NCBI GenBank assembly: GCA_947497245.1
Contig: CANMFO010000003.1
Span: 186,001 to 250,000, forward strand
DNA: 64,000 nt
Reading direction: 5' to 3'
Source: an uncultured Flavobacteriaceae bacterium
Lineage (GTDB): Bacteria; Bacteroidota; Bacteroidia; Flavobacteriales; Flavobacteriaceae
The translations under genes were made by a program, and so were the position numbers. Shown here in pieces: positions 53,648 through 62,652 of this stretch. A model generated the notes under the pieces. The model did no database searches. It had not been told where the DNA came from and was given only the letters and a program-made list of their open reading frames with translations. Position 1 is the stretch's first letter, and every line of letters begins with the position of its first letter.

Positions 53648-54556
53648 ATGAAGGCAAAACTACTTTTTGGATTTTTAATGGTCGGAATTTTAACGACCTC
53701 CTGTTATACCGAAGCCATAATAGCGGATGGGTTTATTGAGGAGTCGGCCTTCGATACCGATCAGGTACTGCAATCCTACGATCTATGGTACGTGGATATT
53801 AACGAGACCAGCGGTAACGGTGAGGTACCCTTCCTGCAAAGAGCTTTTACCATATCCTTTCGGAATGGTACGGTCTATGCCAACAACAACATTGTGGGAA
53901 TCGGTAAAACGGGCAATGGTTTTGGAGTTGACGTAGGATATTATGGTACAATTGGAGGAACCGTGGAGATCGACCATGATGTGGATGGGACCTGGTTGTT
54001 GGATGTTTATGCCGTAAACGGGAGTACCATAGAACTGCATGACGGACGGTCAAACACTTCCTACTACCTCAAGGGCTACCAGACCAACAATTTTGACTAT
54101 GACATGGTCTTTTACGAGAACATCAACTATTTTCTACAGGAATATTCGGCCTGGGAGAAAACTTATACAAGCGAGGAAGGAGCCCTAAACGATTTTGATG
54201 ATGAGAATTTTTTACAGTTCAACACTACATTTTTCCAATCTTCAACGGATGCTCCCGGAACTTCCGTTTCCGACCTGCAATGGCATTTCACCGGAGATTA
54301 TCAGGTGTATGACATAGAAAACGATGAAACGCTCAAAACTTTAACACTTGCTTACGACTTCTTGGGCAATGATTACTTTGAACTGTACGTTATTAATGAC
54401 AGTACGATAGAGCTGTACCACCCGGATAGCAAAACAGTATATGAGTTTACCGGAAGAGGATACACCCAGTACTTGAAATCGGGCAAGAGTCCGATCGCTA
54501 AAAAAAGAACAAAGACTTCGAATCCTATTATGAAGGTCGAACGAAATAGAAAATAA
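53648..54556 (+). CDS. Lipoprotein of unknown function
   Basis: A 302-aa lipoprotein: signal with lipobox LTTSC (Cys near residue 19), then SYDLWYVDINETSGNGEVP, a repeated beta-rich pattern of Asn/Gly/Tyr/Asp (NGTVYANNNIVGIGKTGNG; later DYFELYVINDSTIELYHPD) and a basic tail. The two halves each hold a STIEL motif, suggesting an internal duplication of a lipocalin-like or beta-sandwich unit. I recall relatives across Flavobacteriaceae that carry misleading enzyme labels; nothing enzymatic is visible. I start at ATG 53648. Confidence 0.8.
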   Translation: MKAKLLFGFLMVGILTTSCYTEAIIADGFIEESAFDTDQVLQSYDLWYVDINETSGNGEVPFLQRAFTISFRNGTVYANNNIVGIGKTGNGFGVDVGYYGTIGGTVEIDHDVDGTWLLDVYAVNGSTIELHDGRSNTSYYLKGYQTNNFDYDMVFYENINYFLQEYSAWEKTYTSEEGALNDFDDENFLQFNTTFFQSSTDAPGTSVSDLQWHFTGDYQVYDIENDETLKTLTLAYDFLGNDYFELYVINDSTIELYHPDSKTVYEFTGRGYTQYLKSGKSPIAKKRTKTSNPIMKVERNRK

Positions 54557-54640
54557 AATTAAAAGGGATACATTTTAGAGACTGTCGAACATGGTACGGC
54601 AGTCAAAGTAAACGATTTTTTGGTTGGTTATTTAGTTAGG

Positions 54641-54676
54641 AATCGCCCTGGGTGTAACGCTCGGGGCGGTTTTTTT
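54641..54676 (+). terminator. Terminator after the lipoprotein gene
   Basis: A stem of ten pairs including wobbles (CGCCCTGGGT at 54644-54653 with GCTCGGGGCG at 54659-54668), extended by AAT/GTT, with loop GTAAC and a run of seven T (54670-54676). Confidence 0.88.
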
Positions 54677-54750
54677 GTGGGCTCCCGGATTCACCAATGG
54701 GTGGTGTGCAGCTCCAAATCTACGGTTTCCGGGCCTAGGATAGGGGTATT

Positions 54751-55599
54751 TTAAGTGACCTTCAGCTTTTTCCTAAACTCCGAAGGGTTTTCTTGGGTAA
54801 CTTTTCTGAACGTACGATTGAAGTACGACAGACTTTCAAACCCACAACCATAACAAGCTTCACTGATATTCTTTCCCATCAACAACAAGCGCTTTGCCTG
54901 GCTGATACGGTATTGGTTCAGAAAGCCCACAAAGGTATTTCCCGTTGCCTTTTTAAAATAACGGCAGAAAGCGGGCTTGCTCAAGTTGCAGAGGGAAGCC
55001 ACTTCCCCTACGGTTATTTTTCGTTGGTAGTGCTCATCGATGAACGCATAGAGATGTCTGATGCGTTGCTGCTCTTTTGCATTGTACTTACTTACAAAAG
55101 GGGCTTGGTGCAAGAGTTGGTACTCCGGGCTACGGGCCAGGGCCCCAAAGATCTGAATCGTTTCAATGAACAGTTCAAAGGCGTCCAACCGATGGAGTTC
55201 CTTTATGCGTTTTCCAATTCTCCTTTTGGTCTCACCGGTAAAGGCAATACCAAATTGTGATCGGTCAAAGAGTCTGTGGATTTCGTCCAATGCGGGAACC
55301 TCCTGGGCGAAAGTGCTTTTAAAGGAGGGTTTGATATGGAGTACCTCCATACGGTAATCGGTCTGGACCCCATGATCGAAGTTCAAATGGGGAATGTTCG
55401 AACCAATGAGTACCAGGTCATTTCCCTCATAGCCGGAGATATGGTCGCCCACATGTCGGGTGCCGTTTGCCCCTTCGATATAGACCAGTTCATATTCAGG
55501 ATGGAAGTGCCAAAAGAAAAGATCGTTCAACTTGGGATCGTGAAGCACACGGAACGGACTTTTTACTTCCGGAGCAATGGTTTCCAATTGAATTTTCAT
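54751..55599 (-). CDS. AraC-family regulator with cupin domain (AraC2)
   Basis: A 282-aa activator: an N-terminal cupin sensor (about residues 20-100; FFWHFHPEYELVYIEGANGT, GSNIPHLNFDHG) and a C-terminal AraC DNA-binding domain (GEVASLCNLSKPAFCRYFKK and SEACYGCGFESLSYFNRTF). The His-rich cupin resembles sensors of sugars or metabolites in catabolic clusters. It is divergent from the PhyH-SSS-SDR genes and most likely controls them through the repeats at 55652-55697. Confidence 0.93.
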   Translation of the reverse strand: MKIQLETIAPEVKSPFRVLHDPKLNDLFFWHFHPEYELVYIEGANGTRHVGDHISGYEGNDLVLIGSNIPHLNFDHGVQTDYRMEVLHIKPSFKSTFAQEVPALDEIHRLFDRSQFGIAFTGETKRRIGKRIKELHRLDAFELFIETIQIFGALARSPEYQLLHQAPFVSKYNAKEQQRIRHLYAFIDEHYQRKITVGEVASLCNLSKPAFCRYFKKATGNTFVGFLNQYRISQAKRLLLMGKNISEACYGCGFESLSYFNRTFRKVTQENPSEFRKKLKVT

Positions 55600-55651
55600 A
55601 TTCTAATTTAACTAAATTATTCTTGTTATTCTGAATACGGATAAAAAATAT

Positions 55652-55697
55652 CAATATTGTTCAAATATTGGTCAATATTACGGTGGATAACAATATG
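55652..55697. promoter_or_regulatory. Phased repeats in the AraC2-PhyH control region
   Basis: CAATATTG at 55652, CAAATATTG at 55662, CAATATTA at 55673 and CAATATG at 55691. The first three are spaced 10 and 11 bp, one helical turn, as expected for sites of an AraC-type protein. The PhyH side then has TATTTTTA (55701-55708, near -7) with no TTTG at -33, as in an activator-dependent promoter. Confidence 0.6.
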
Positions 55698-55747
55698 CCG
55701 TATTTTTAGTTTTATCCAATCGATTCTAACGCATTTAAAACCGTAAT

Positions 55748-56722
55748 ATGGAAGATATGAAGACTAAACTGGAAATGGCCAACAAGGCCCACGAAGCAAT
55801 TCCGGGAAACCCATCCACTGCAACGAGCAGCAAAGTAAGATTAAATGACCGATCCAACGGGAATGCCCTCCGGGTACTCAGTGAGGACGACTGGAAATTT
55901 TGGATGCACAATGGCTATATCGTGATCAAGAATGCGGTTCCGAAGGCCCAGGCCCGGGCCACTGCGGATTTTCTTTGGGAATTTGACGAAAAAGACCCCA
56001 GCGATCCAACTACCTGGTATGCCCCCCCTCGCGCCGAGATGAAAATGAAGGAACTTACCGGCACGGGTATGGTGGAGGTATACAACCACCAACTTTTATG
56101 GAACAATAGACAGACACAAAAGGTCTATGATGCTTTTGTGGACGTATGGGGCACCGAAAAGCTTTGGGTCACCATTGATCGGGCGAACCTCAATTTCCCC
56201 TTGCGGCCCGGTGTGGGGAAAAAGGGGTTTATCCATTGGGACTATGACCCGGAGACCCGGCCACAGAACGTACAGGGGGTATTGGCCCTCGCGGACCAGA
56301 CCGATGAAAATATGGGGGGCTTTCAATGCATTCCCTGGCTGTACCGGAATTACGATAGTTGGAAATTGACCCAGCCAGAAGACCGAGATCATTTTCAACC
56401 CGATATCAGCGGTCTGGAAGATAAAATAGTGAAGGTAAAAATGGAGGCCGGCGACCTGCTGATCTTCAACAGTACCGAACCACACGGTATTCGCCCCAAC
56501 AAATCCAAGGATAAGGTACGCATTGCCCAATATATATCGATGATGCCGGCCGAAGCGGACAATTCCGAATTGCGTGAATGGCGCATCAATTCCTGGAAAA
56601 ATCGAGTGGCACCGGAAGGCTATGCATTTCCTGGAGATCCCAGAAACTGGGAAAGGGACAAATATAAAACAGCAGAACTTAGTATATTGGGGGAAAAGCT
56701 ACTGGGCCTAAAAAACTGGTAG
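55748..56722 (+). CDS. Phytanoyl-CoA dioxygenase (PhyH) family protein
   Basis: A 324-aa Fe(II)/2-oxoglutarate-type oxygenase. The HxD iron motif is FIHWDYDPET (near residue 162) and the distal His and 2-oxoglutarate-binding Arg are in NSTEPHGIRPN (near residue 240). PhyH proteins hydroxylate small molecules such as fatty acyl-CoA, ectoine or sugars; no CoA- or ectoine-specific residue is evident. It is the first gene of a set with a sodium symporter and an SDR, so a catabolic step on an imported compound is likely. Confidence 0.88.
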   Translation: MEDMKTKLEMANKAHEAIPGNPSTATSSKVRLNDRSNGNALRVLSEDDWKFWMHNGYIVIKNAVPKAQARATADFLWEFDEKDPSDPTTWYAPPRAEMKMKELTGTGMVEVYNHQLLWNNRQTQKVYDAFVDVWGTEKLWVTIDRANLNFPLRPGVGKKGFIHWDYDPETRPQNVQGVLALADQTDENMGGFQCIPWLYRNYDSWKLTQPEDRDHFQPDISGLEDKIVKVKMEAGDLLIFNSTEPHGIRPNKSKDKVRIAQYISMMPAEADNSELREWRINSWKNRVAPEGYAFPGDPRNWERDKYKTAELSILGEKLLGLKNW

Positions 56723-56776
56723 GCGCATCGTCATTGTAAGCGTGAATAAAATAGCCAACCCTTTATACGACCGACC

Positions 56777-58459
56777 ATGATTTCCAACCTGAGTATTTGG
56801 GATATTTCCATCATATTGATCTATTTTGGAATTATCCTATGGATTGCCCAATGGGCCTCCAAAAGCAAATCCGAATCTACGGGGGCCGTGGATTATTTTT
56901 TGGCCGGTAAGAGCCAGGGTTGGTTGGTGGTTGGCGCATCCCTGTTTGCCTCCAATATTGGATCCGAGATCATATTGGGGGTCTCCGGGGCCGGGGCAAG
57001 AGGAAACATGCCCATGGCCAATTTTGAAATCATAGCGGCCTTGGTGCTGATTTTATTGGGATGGGTGTTCGTTCCGTTCTATCTCAGGACCGGGGTCTAC
57101 ACCATGCCCGAATTTTTGGAAAAGCGGTATTCCAAAGCCTGCAGGAATTACCTTTCGGTAGTCTCCATCCTGGCCTATGTAATCACCAAAATATCGCTGA
57201 TCATCTTCGCGGGGGCACTCGTATTCGAGACCATTGGGGTTCCTTTTTGGACCGGTGCCATTATTACCGTGGTGGCCACAGGGTTTTATACTGTTCTAGG
57301 GGGCTTGAAAGCGGTGATATACACCGATATGGTACAAGCCTTTATCCTGCTTTTGGGGACCATCCTGGTTACCCTTTTCGGGCTGTACGAACTTGGCGGA
57401 TGGGACGGAATGGTCCAGGTTATCGATATGGCCTCCGAACAGGAAGGAAACCCATCGGCCGGCCGGTTCTTCAATCTCTGGCGGCCCATGGCCGATACCG
57501 AATATCCCTGGACGGGAATGTTGTTCGGGGCCCCTATTTTGGGAATCTGGTATTGGTGCACGGACCAATATATTGTACAAAGGGCGTTGTCGGCCAAGGA
57601 TGTGGACAACGCCAGAAAAGGAGCCCTTTTTGCAGGATATCTAAAGCTATTGCCCGTTTTTATCTTTTTTCTCCCAGGGGTCATTGCCTATGCCCTGCTT
57701 CAAAAAGGAGAGATCAGCTTTTCGATGGAAAATGCCGATCAAGCCTTGCCCGCCATGATCACCGAATTTTTACCCATGGGGCTCAAAGGGTTGGCCATAG
57801 CGGGATTGCTCGCTGCCCTAATGAGTTCCCTGTCCTCGGCCTTTAATTCGAGTTCGACCTTGTTGACCATTGATTTTTATCAGAAATACCGGCCCAAGGC
57901 GTCCCAAAAAGACCTGGTACGGTTCGGTCAAGGTGCCACCATTGTTTTGGTCATCGTGAGCTTGGGGTGGATTCCCTTCATGAAATCCCTGATGGGAGGG
58001 GGTATTTTTCACTACCTCCAAAGTGTGCAGGCCTATATTTCGCCTCCTATAGCCGCGGTCTTTCTTTTTGGACTTTTTTACAAATGGATCAATGCGAAGG
58101 GCGCGATCATTACCTTATGGACCGGATTTATCATTGGAATTTTTAGATTGGTAACGGAATTCCTCCACAATGAAGGGACCATAACGGTTGCCCGGGATTC
58201 ATTGCTAGGGACTTTTCTGGAGGTAAACTTTCTGCATTTCGCCCTTTTTCTGTTCCTCTTCTGCGGAGCGGTATTGATGCTTGTAAGCAAAACGGGCGTA
58301 CCGCAGTCAAAAGAGGTCCTGGAACTGGTCACCTTTCAAAAATCATCTTCCATTGATAAATTCCGATGGACGGTTGATGCCAAATTGACCCTTCTTTTGA
58401 TCGTACTGGTGCTCCTGATATGGTGGCTGTTCAGTTCTTGGGGAATTGCGGGGAATTGA
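56777..58459 (+). CDS. Sodium/solute symporter (SSS/SGLT family)
   Basis: A 560-aa inner-membrane symporter with about 13-14 helices. Family signatures: FLAGKSQGWLVVGASLFASN, EIILGVSGAGARGN, VYTMPEFLEKRYSKA and AGLLAALMSSLSSAFNSSSTLLT. It looks like the SGLT branch that moves sugars or polyols with sodium. The last helix (LLLIVLVLLIWWLF) is C-terminal. It lies 54 bp after PhyH and 10 bp before the SDR, giving a tight three-gene unit. Confidence 0.95.
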   Translation: MISNLSIWDISIILIYFGIILWIAQWASKSKSESTGAVDYFLAGKSQGWLVVGASLFASNIGSEIILGVSGAGARGNMPMANFEIIAALVLILLGWVFVPFYLRTGVYTMPEFLEKRYSKACRNYLSVVSILAYVITKISLIIFAGALVFETIGVPFWTGAIITVVATGFYTVLGGLKAVIYTDMVQAFILLLGTILVTLFGLYELGGWDGMVQVIDMASEQEGNPSAGRFFNLWRPMADTEYPWTGMLFGAPILGIWYWCTDQYIVQRALSAKDVDNARKGALFAGYLKLLPVFIFFLPGVIAYALLQKGEISFSMENADQALPAMITEFLPMGLKGLAIAGLLAALMSSLSSAFNSSSTLLTIDFYQKYRPKASQKDLVRFGQGATIVLVIVSLGWIPFMKSLMGGGIFHYLQSVQAYISPPIAAVFLFGLFYKWINAKGAIITLWTGFIIGIFRLVTEFLHNEGTITVARDSLLGTFLEVNFLHFALFLFLFCGAVLMLVSKTGVPQSKEVLELVTFQKSSSIDKFRWTVDAKLTLLLIVLVLLIWWLFSSWGIAGN

Positions 58460-58469
58460 TGCTTGGATA

Positions 58470-59264
58470 ATGGATTTACAGTTAGAAGAAAAGACAGCTT
58501 TCATATCGGGGTCAACGGCCGGGATAGGATATGCCACGGCCAGATCATTGGTGCGGGAGGGCGCAGGCGTAATTTTGAACGGTAGAACCCAAAAAAACGT
58601 CGATGGTGCCATCTTGAAACTGCTCCGGGAATTTCCCGATGCCAGTATCTCCGGACTGCCCGCGGATTTTGGCAAGTCGGACGAAGTGGACGCCCTTTTG
58701 GCCAGATTGCCGAGGGTGGACATCCTCATCAACAATGTGGGAATATATGGTGTGGGTCCCTTTTTTGAATTTTCGGACGCCGACTGGTCCCGGCAGTTTG
58801 AGGTGAACGTAATGAGTGCCGTTCGGCTCTCAAGACACTGTTTGCCCAAGATGATGGAGTCCGATACGGGACGGATCGTGTTCATCTCCAGTGAATGCGC
58901 CACACTGTCGCCGCCAGATTCGATAGCCTACAATATGACCAAAACCGCGCTAATATCGATTTCCAAGGGCCTTGCCCAATTGACCAAAGGGACCCAGGTG
59001 ACCGTAAATACCATAATGCCCGGTTCCACACTATCGGAAGGGGCCGAACGGTTTTTGGAAGAGACCGCTAAAAAAGACGGAGTCAGCAAACAAAACGTGG
59101 AACGCGATTTTTTCAGCAAAGTTCGGACCTCCTCCCTCCTACAGCGTTTTGCCACGGTCGACGAAGTGGCCCAAACGATTGCCTATATGGCCAGTCCACT
59201 TGCTTCCGCTACCAACGGGGCGGTCATCAAGGTTGATGGGGGCAGTACAGGGGGAATACTATGA
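58470..59264 (+). CDS. Short-chain dehydrogenase/reductase in the AraC2 cassette
   Basis: A 264-aa classical SDR with cofactor loop SGSTAGIGYATARSL, ILNGRTQKN (Arg after Gly suggests NADP), LINNVGIYGVGPF, and the catalytic set in FISSECATLSPPDSIAYNMTK. The C-terminus ends with the VDGGSTGGIL motif common in sugar and polyol dehydrogenases. I use ATG 58470; the upstream in-frame start overlaps the symporter. Its place after an SGLT symporter suggests it oxidises the imported compound or its hydroxylated product. Confidence 0.92.
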   Translation: MDLQLEEKTAFISGSTAGIGYATARSLVREGAGVILNGRTQKNVDGAILKLLREFPDASISGLPADFGKSDEVDALLARLPRVDILINNVGIYGVGPFFEFSDADWSRQFEVNVMSAVRLSRHCLPKMMESDTGRIVFISSECATLSPPDSIAYNMTKTALISISKGLAQLTKGTQVTVNTIMPGSTLSEGAERFLEETAKKDGVSKQNVERDFFSKVRTSSLLQRFATVDEVAQTIAYMASPLASATNGAVIKVDGGSTGGIL

Positions 59265-59315
59265 GCTTCTGGGCTATTTTTTGCGAATAAGGCGCATTAA
59301 AAGGGGATTATACCC

Positions 59316-59323
59316 TATTTTTG
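59316..59323 (+). promoter_or_regulatory. -7 element for SulP3
   Basis: TATTTTTG, an exact match to TAnnTTTG, 18 bases before the GTG start at 59342. No TTTG at the expected -33 position. Confidence 0.5.
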
Positions 59324-59341
59324 CGCGCTTAAATCCGTATC

Positions 59342-60973
59342 GTGAAGAAGTACCTCAACCTATTCGATTTTAAACAGAAAGTGGACTATAAGACCGAAGT
59401 CCTGTCCGGCCTCACCGTGGCCCTGGCCTTGGTGCCCGAAGCCATCGCTTTTGCCTTGATACCGGGATTTTCACCTTTGACCGGCCTGTACGCGGCCTTT
59501 GTCCTGGCCCTGGTCACCTCTATTTTGGGCGGCCGTCCGGGAATGATCTCAGGTGCCACAGGGGCGGTGGCGGTTATTTTTGTGGGATTGATTTTGGAAT
59601 TGAAACAAAACTTCCCTGGAATTGAGCCCGGGACCATTCTAAACTATGTATTTGCTACGGTCATTATAGCGGGAACCCTTCAGATCTTGGCCGGATTGCT
59701 GCGTTTGGGCAAGTTTATTCGTTTGGTGCCCCATCCCGTGATGTTCGGTTTTGTGAACGGATTGGCCATCATCATATTTATGGCGCAATTTCCCAATTTC
59801 TATCAAAAAGGGACCGAGGAGTTGTTGACAGGGGCCTCGCTATATACCATGTTGGGACTTACCCTTCTGACGATGCTCATTATTTGGGGCTTTCCCAAGT
59901 TGACAAAGGCGGTACCCTCATCCCTGTTGGCCATAGTGGTGGTCTCGGCCATCGTGATCGGGTTTGGGGTCGATACCCTGACCGTGGCGGATACCATGAA
60001 AGAGGGACAGACGATCAATGGGGGCTTTCCGCCGCTTTCCATTCCCCGAATTCCCTTTACCCTGGAGACCTTTTGGATAATCTTTCCCTATGCGGCCATC
60101 GTTGCGGGCGTGGGATTGATCGAAAGTCTGTTGACCTTGAATATTATCGATGAGATTACCGAGACCCGAGGGAGTGGCAACAAAGAGTGCGTGGCCCAGG
60201 GCACCGCAAATATCCTTTCCGGGTTTTTTTCCGGAATGGGTGGATGTGCCATGATCGGGCAGAGTTTGATCAATACTTCCTCTGGGGCCAGGGCGCGCTT
60301 ATCCGGGATTACCGCGGCGGTTATGTTATTGGTCTTTATCATGTTTGGATCGAGTCTTATCGAGCGTTTGCCCATGGCCGCTCTGGTAGGTTTGATGTTT
60401 ATGGTGGCCATCGGCACCTTTGAATGGGCCAGCTTCAAAACGTTTCGAAAAATGCCCAATTCCGATGTAGTGGTCATGGTATTGGTAACCTTGATCACCG
60501 CCATGACCCACAATCTTGCCATAGCGGTTTTATTGGGCGTGATCATTTCTGCCTTGGCGTATTCTTGGGAAAATGCCAAGCGTATACGGGCACGAAAACA
60601 CTTGGATGCAGACGGGGTAAAGCATTATGGGATTTATGGTCCTCTGTTCTTTGGTTCCACCACCGCCTTTGCTGAAAAGTTCGACGTTCAGGGCGACCCC
60701 GACGAGGTCATTATTGATTTTAGGGAAAGCCGTGTGGCCGACATGTCGGGAATCGAGGCCTTGAACAAGCTTACGGAGCGCTATCAGAAAGTGGGGAAGA
60801 ACGTTCATCTTAAGCATTTGAGCAAAGACTGTATCCGCCTGCTTAAAAATGCGGACGACATTATTGATGTCAATGTGATGGAAGATCCCACCTATAAGGT
60901 GGTCGCCGATAGGCCGATCAAAAAAGGGGAAGATGAAGAAGACAAGAATTTGTTCAATCTTTGGGGTTTGTAA
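59342..60973 (+). CDS. SulP-family anion transporter (SulP3)
   Basis: A 543-aa inner-membrane transporter with GTG start (no ATG precedes the first helix). Signatures: LTVALALVPEAIAFALIPGF, GMISGATGAVAVIFVG and FFSGMGGCAMIGQSLINTSSG. The C-terminal STAS domain (from about residue 430) has DEVIIDFRESRVADMSG. It differs in sequence from the two SulP proteins near 13-17 kb and has no carbonic anhydrase beside it. Substrate not known. Confidence 0.92.
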   Translation: MKKYLNLFDFKQKVDYKTEVLSGLTVALALVPEAIAFALIPGFSPLTGLYAAFVLALVTSILGGRPGMISGATGAVAVIFVGLILELKQNFPGIEPGTILNYVFATVIIAGTLQILAGLLRLGKFIRLVPHPVMFGFVNGLAIIIFMAQFPNFYQKGTEELLTGASLYTMLGLTLLTMLIIWGFPKLTKAVPSSLLAIVVVSAIVIGFGVDTLTVADTMKEGQTINGGFPPLSIPRIPFTLETFWIIFPYAAIVAGVGLIESLLTLNIIDEITETRGSGNKECVAQGTANILSGFFSGMGGCAMIGQSLINTSSGARARLSGITAAVMLLVFIMFGSSLIERLPMAALVGLMFMVAIGTFEWASFKTFRKMPNSDVVVMVLVTLITAMTHNLAIAVLLGVIISALAYSWENAKRIRARKHLDADGVKHYGIYGPLFFGSTTAFAEKFDVQGDPDEVIIDFRESRVADMSGIEALNKLTERYQKVGKNVHLKHLSKDCIRLLKNADDIIDVNVMEDPTYKVVADRPIKKGEDEEDKNLFNLWGL

Positions 60974-60979
60974 TGGACA

Positions 60980-61114
60980 TTAGACCACTTTCTTTTTTGG
61001 GAAGTTGTAGCCCCCGGCCCACCCGATCCATTTGATAGAAACCTGGTATTGCCTTTTTAGGAGCCTGTTTTCGAAGACCTGCTTTTCTTTCAATAGTATC
61101 GTAGCTTCATTCAT
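60980..61114 (-). CDS. Candidate 44-aa small basic protein
   Basis: A minus-strand frame of 44 codons: MNEATILLKEKQVFENRLLK, then a Trp-rich basic part (VSIKWIGWAGGYNFPKKK). Stop is 6 bases from the SulP3 stop (convergent). The sequence has even amino-acid use, not typical of a random frame, but I do not recognise a family. There is no signal peptide. No terminator is visible between it and SulP3. Confidence 0.45.
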   Translation of the reverse strand: MNEATILLKEKQVFENRLLKRQYQVSIKWIGWAGGYNFPKKKVV

Positions 61115-61301
61115 AACGCATAAATTTAATTGGGCGGTACACTGTTAAGACGATCGCAATGGATGAAATAGGACAAATACAGCTAAAAATTTGTCGGACC
61201 CGGTGATTCCGACCCTGCCCGAAATTAAAATAGGTGCACCTGGATCCGGGGATTTCTGGGTAGGATTGGGAAAGGGAACAAGGATTATATTTTTTACCGC
61301 C

Positions 61302-61943
61302 CTATTGGTCGAACAGTTGGTACTGGCCCCGCAACCTAATGGTCACTGTGACGTCCGTGGCATGTTCATTTCTAAAGTACCAGCCATGTCTTCCTTCAAA
61401 GGGAGCAGTGAAGGTTCCAACCATATTGTTGGAATACGCCAGGGTATAACTTTCATAGAAGACGTTTTCCGGCGGATTTTCCTGTTGTACTTCCCCGTGA
61501 AAATCGATGTAAACAATTTTGTCATCGGCCGTGCTCCATTCATATTTTATCGCCGCATATTTTAGGGCCCTGAATTTGTATTCGATACCCTTGCCGGCAG
61601 GGACCACCACTTGAACGGTATCGTCTTGCTCCGAAAATTGTTCCGCTGGGGGTGGGTTATCTGCCTCGACAGGTTTGGGTACATCAGGAGAGGAACCCAA
61701 TTTTTCCAGTTTCAGCTTCTTTTTCTCCAAAGAAGGGATCGGGGCAAGGGTCTGATCGGGGATTGGGGCCTCGTCCACATAGAGTCTGCTGAACCCGAAG
61801 AGTTTTCCTGTCCCCAAGGGGTCAACGTTGTATTCTGCCGGCAAAATGGCGGTCACCAGAACCAGTAGGCCAATGCCCATTGCAATCAATAGGGATCTTA
61901 TCAGTTGCTTTTTGCCCATCGGGGCCTGCTGGTTTGTTGTCAT
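61302..61943 (-). CDS. Transmembrane anchor protein next to HupE
   Basis: A 213-aa protein with one N-terminal helix (SLLIAMGIGLLVLVTAILP) followed directly by PAEYNVDPLGTG, a motif I recall from proteins called transmembrane anchor proteins beside HupE in proteobacteria. The C-terminal periplasmic domain holds YEWSTADDKIVYIDFHGE and EGRHGWYFRNEHATDVTVTI. A Pro/Lys/Glu linker separates the two. It starts 9 bases after hupE on the same strand. Confidence 0.78.
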   Translation of the reverse strand: MTTNQQAPMGKKQLIRSLLIAMGIGLLVLVTAILPAEYNVDPLGTGKLFGFSRLYVDEAPIPDQTLAPIPSLEKKKLKLEKLGSSPDVPKPVEADNPPPAEQFSEQDDTVQVVVPAGKGIEYKFRALKYAAIKYEWSTADDKIVYIDFHGEVQQENPPENVFYESYTLAYSNNMVGTFTAPFEGRHGWYFRNEHATDVTVTIRLRGQYQLFDQ

Positions 61944-61952
61944 GATGTAGTA

Positions 61953-62639
61953 TTAAGTGGTAAAATAACCTGTTAATTGAAATCCCAATAACATAAAGCC
62001 CGCTGCCATGAGGAGGATATTGGTAAGGTTGGCGAATCGGGTATAGCTATCGTACCTTCTCCAAACCCCCAGGATCAAAAGCACCGCGCCCAATGCCAAA
62101 AACTGTCCGACCTCGACCCCAAGGTTGAAACCGAGGAGGTTTACAAAAAGGCCTTCCTTATCAAATTTAAACTCCTGAAGTTTGGTCGCCAGCCCAAAGC
62201 CGTGAAACAATCCAAAGATCAACACGGCAATCTTAGTGTTGGGTTGTTTTCCAAAAAACCGTTCAAACCCCCCTAAATTATCAAATCCCTTATAGACAAT
62301 GGACAGGGCGATAATGGCGTCGATCAAATAGGCATTAACGTTGATATCGGCCATAACACCGAACAAGAGGGTGAGGCTATGGCCCAGGGTAAAAAAGCTG
62401 ACATAGAGCAGGATTTCACGGGTTCTGTACAAAAAGAAGATGACCCCCACCAGAAAGAGCAGATGGTCATAGCCCGTGATCATATGCTTTGCTCCTATGT
62501 AGAGAAATGGACCAAAGGCAATGCCCTTGTTCCCCATTAAAAAAGACTGTGTTTCCCCATCGACGCCATGACCGTATGCGGTCGCCGAAAGGAAGCAAAG
62601 GGCTAGTAGGAGGAAGGGCCTTGCTATATTTTTGTACAT
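61953..62639 (-). CDS. HupE/UreJ-family membrane protein
   Basis: A 228-aa inner-membrane protein, signal-like N-terminus then about six helices. The HupE core appears as IGAKHMITGYDHLLFLVGV and FFTLGHSLTLLFGV, with His and Asp that can bind nickel or cobalt. HupE/UreJ proteins move Ni2+ or Co2+. I use ATG 62637-62639 so it does not overlap the lipoprotein gene; a longer frame to 62669 would. It forms a set with the His-tailed lipoprotein and the anchor protein. Confidence 0.88.
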   Translation of the reverse strand: MYKNIARPFLLLALCFLSATAYGHGVDGETQSFLMGNKGIAFGPFLYIGAKHMITGYDHLLFLVGVIFFLYRTREILLYVSFFTLGHSLTLLFGVMADINVNAYLIDAIIALSIVYKGFDNLGGFERFFGKQPNTKIAVLIFGLFHGFGLATKLQEFKFDKEGLFVNLLGFNLGVEVGQFLALGAVLLILGVWRRYDSYTRFANLTNILLMAAGFMLLGFQLTGYFTT

Positions 62640-62652
62640 GGGTTGCCGTACA

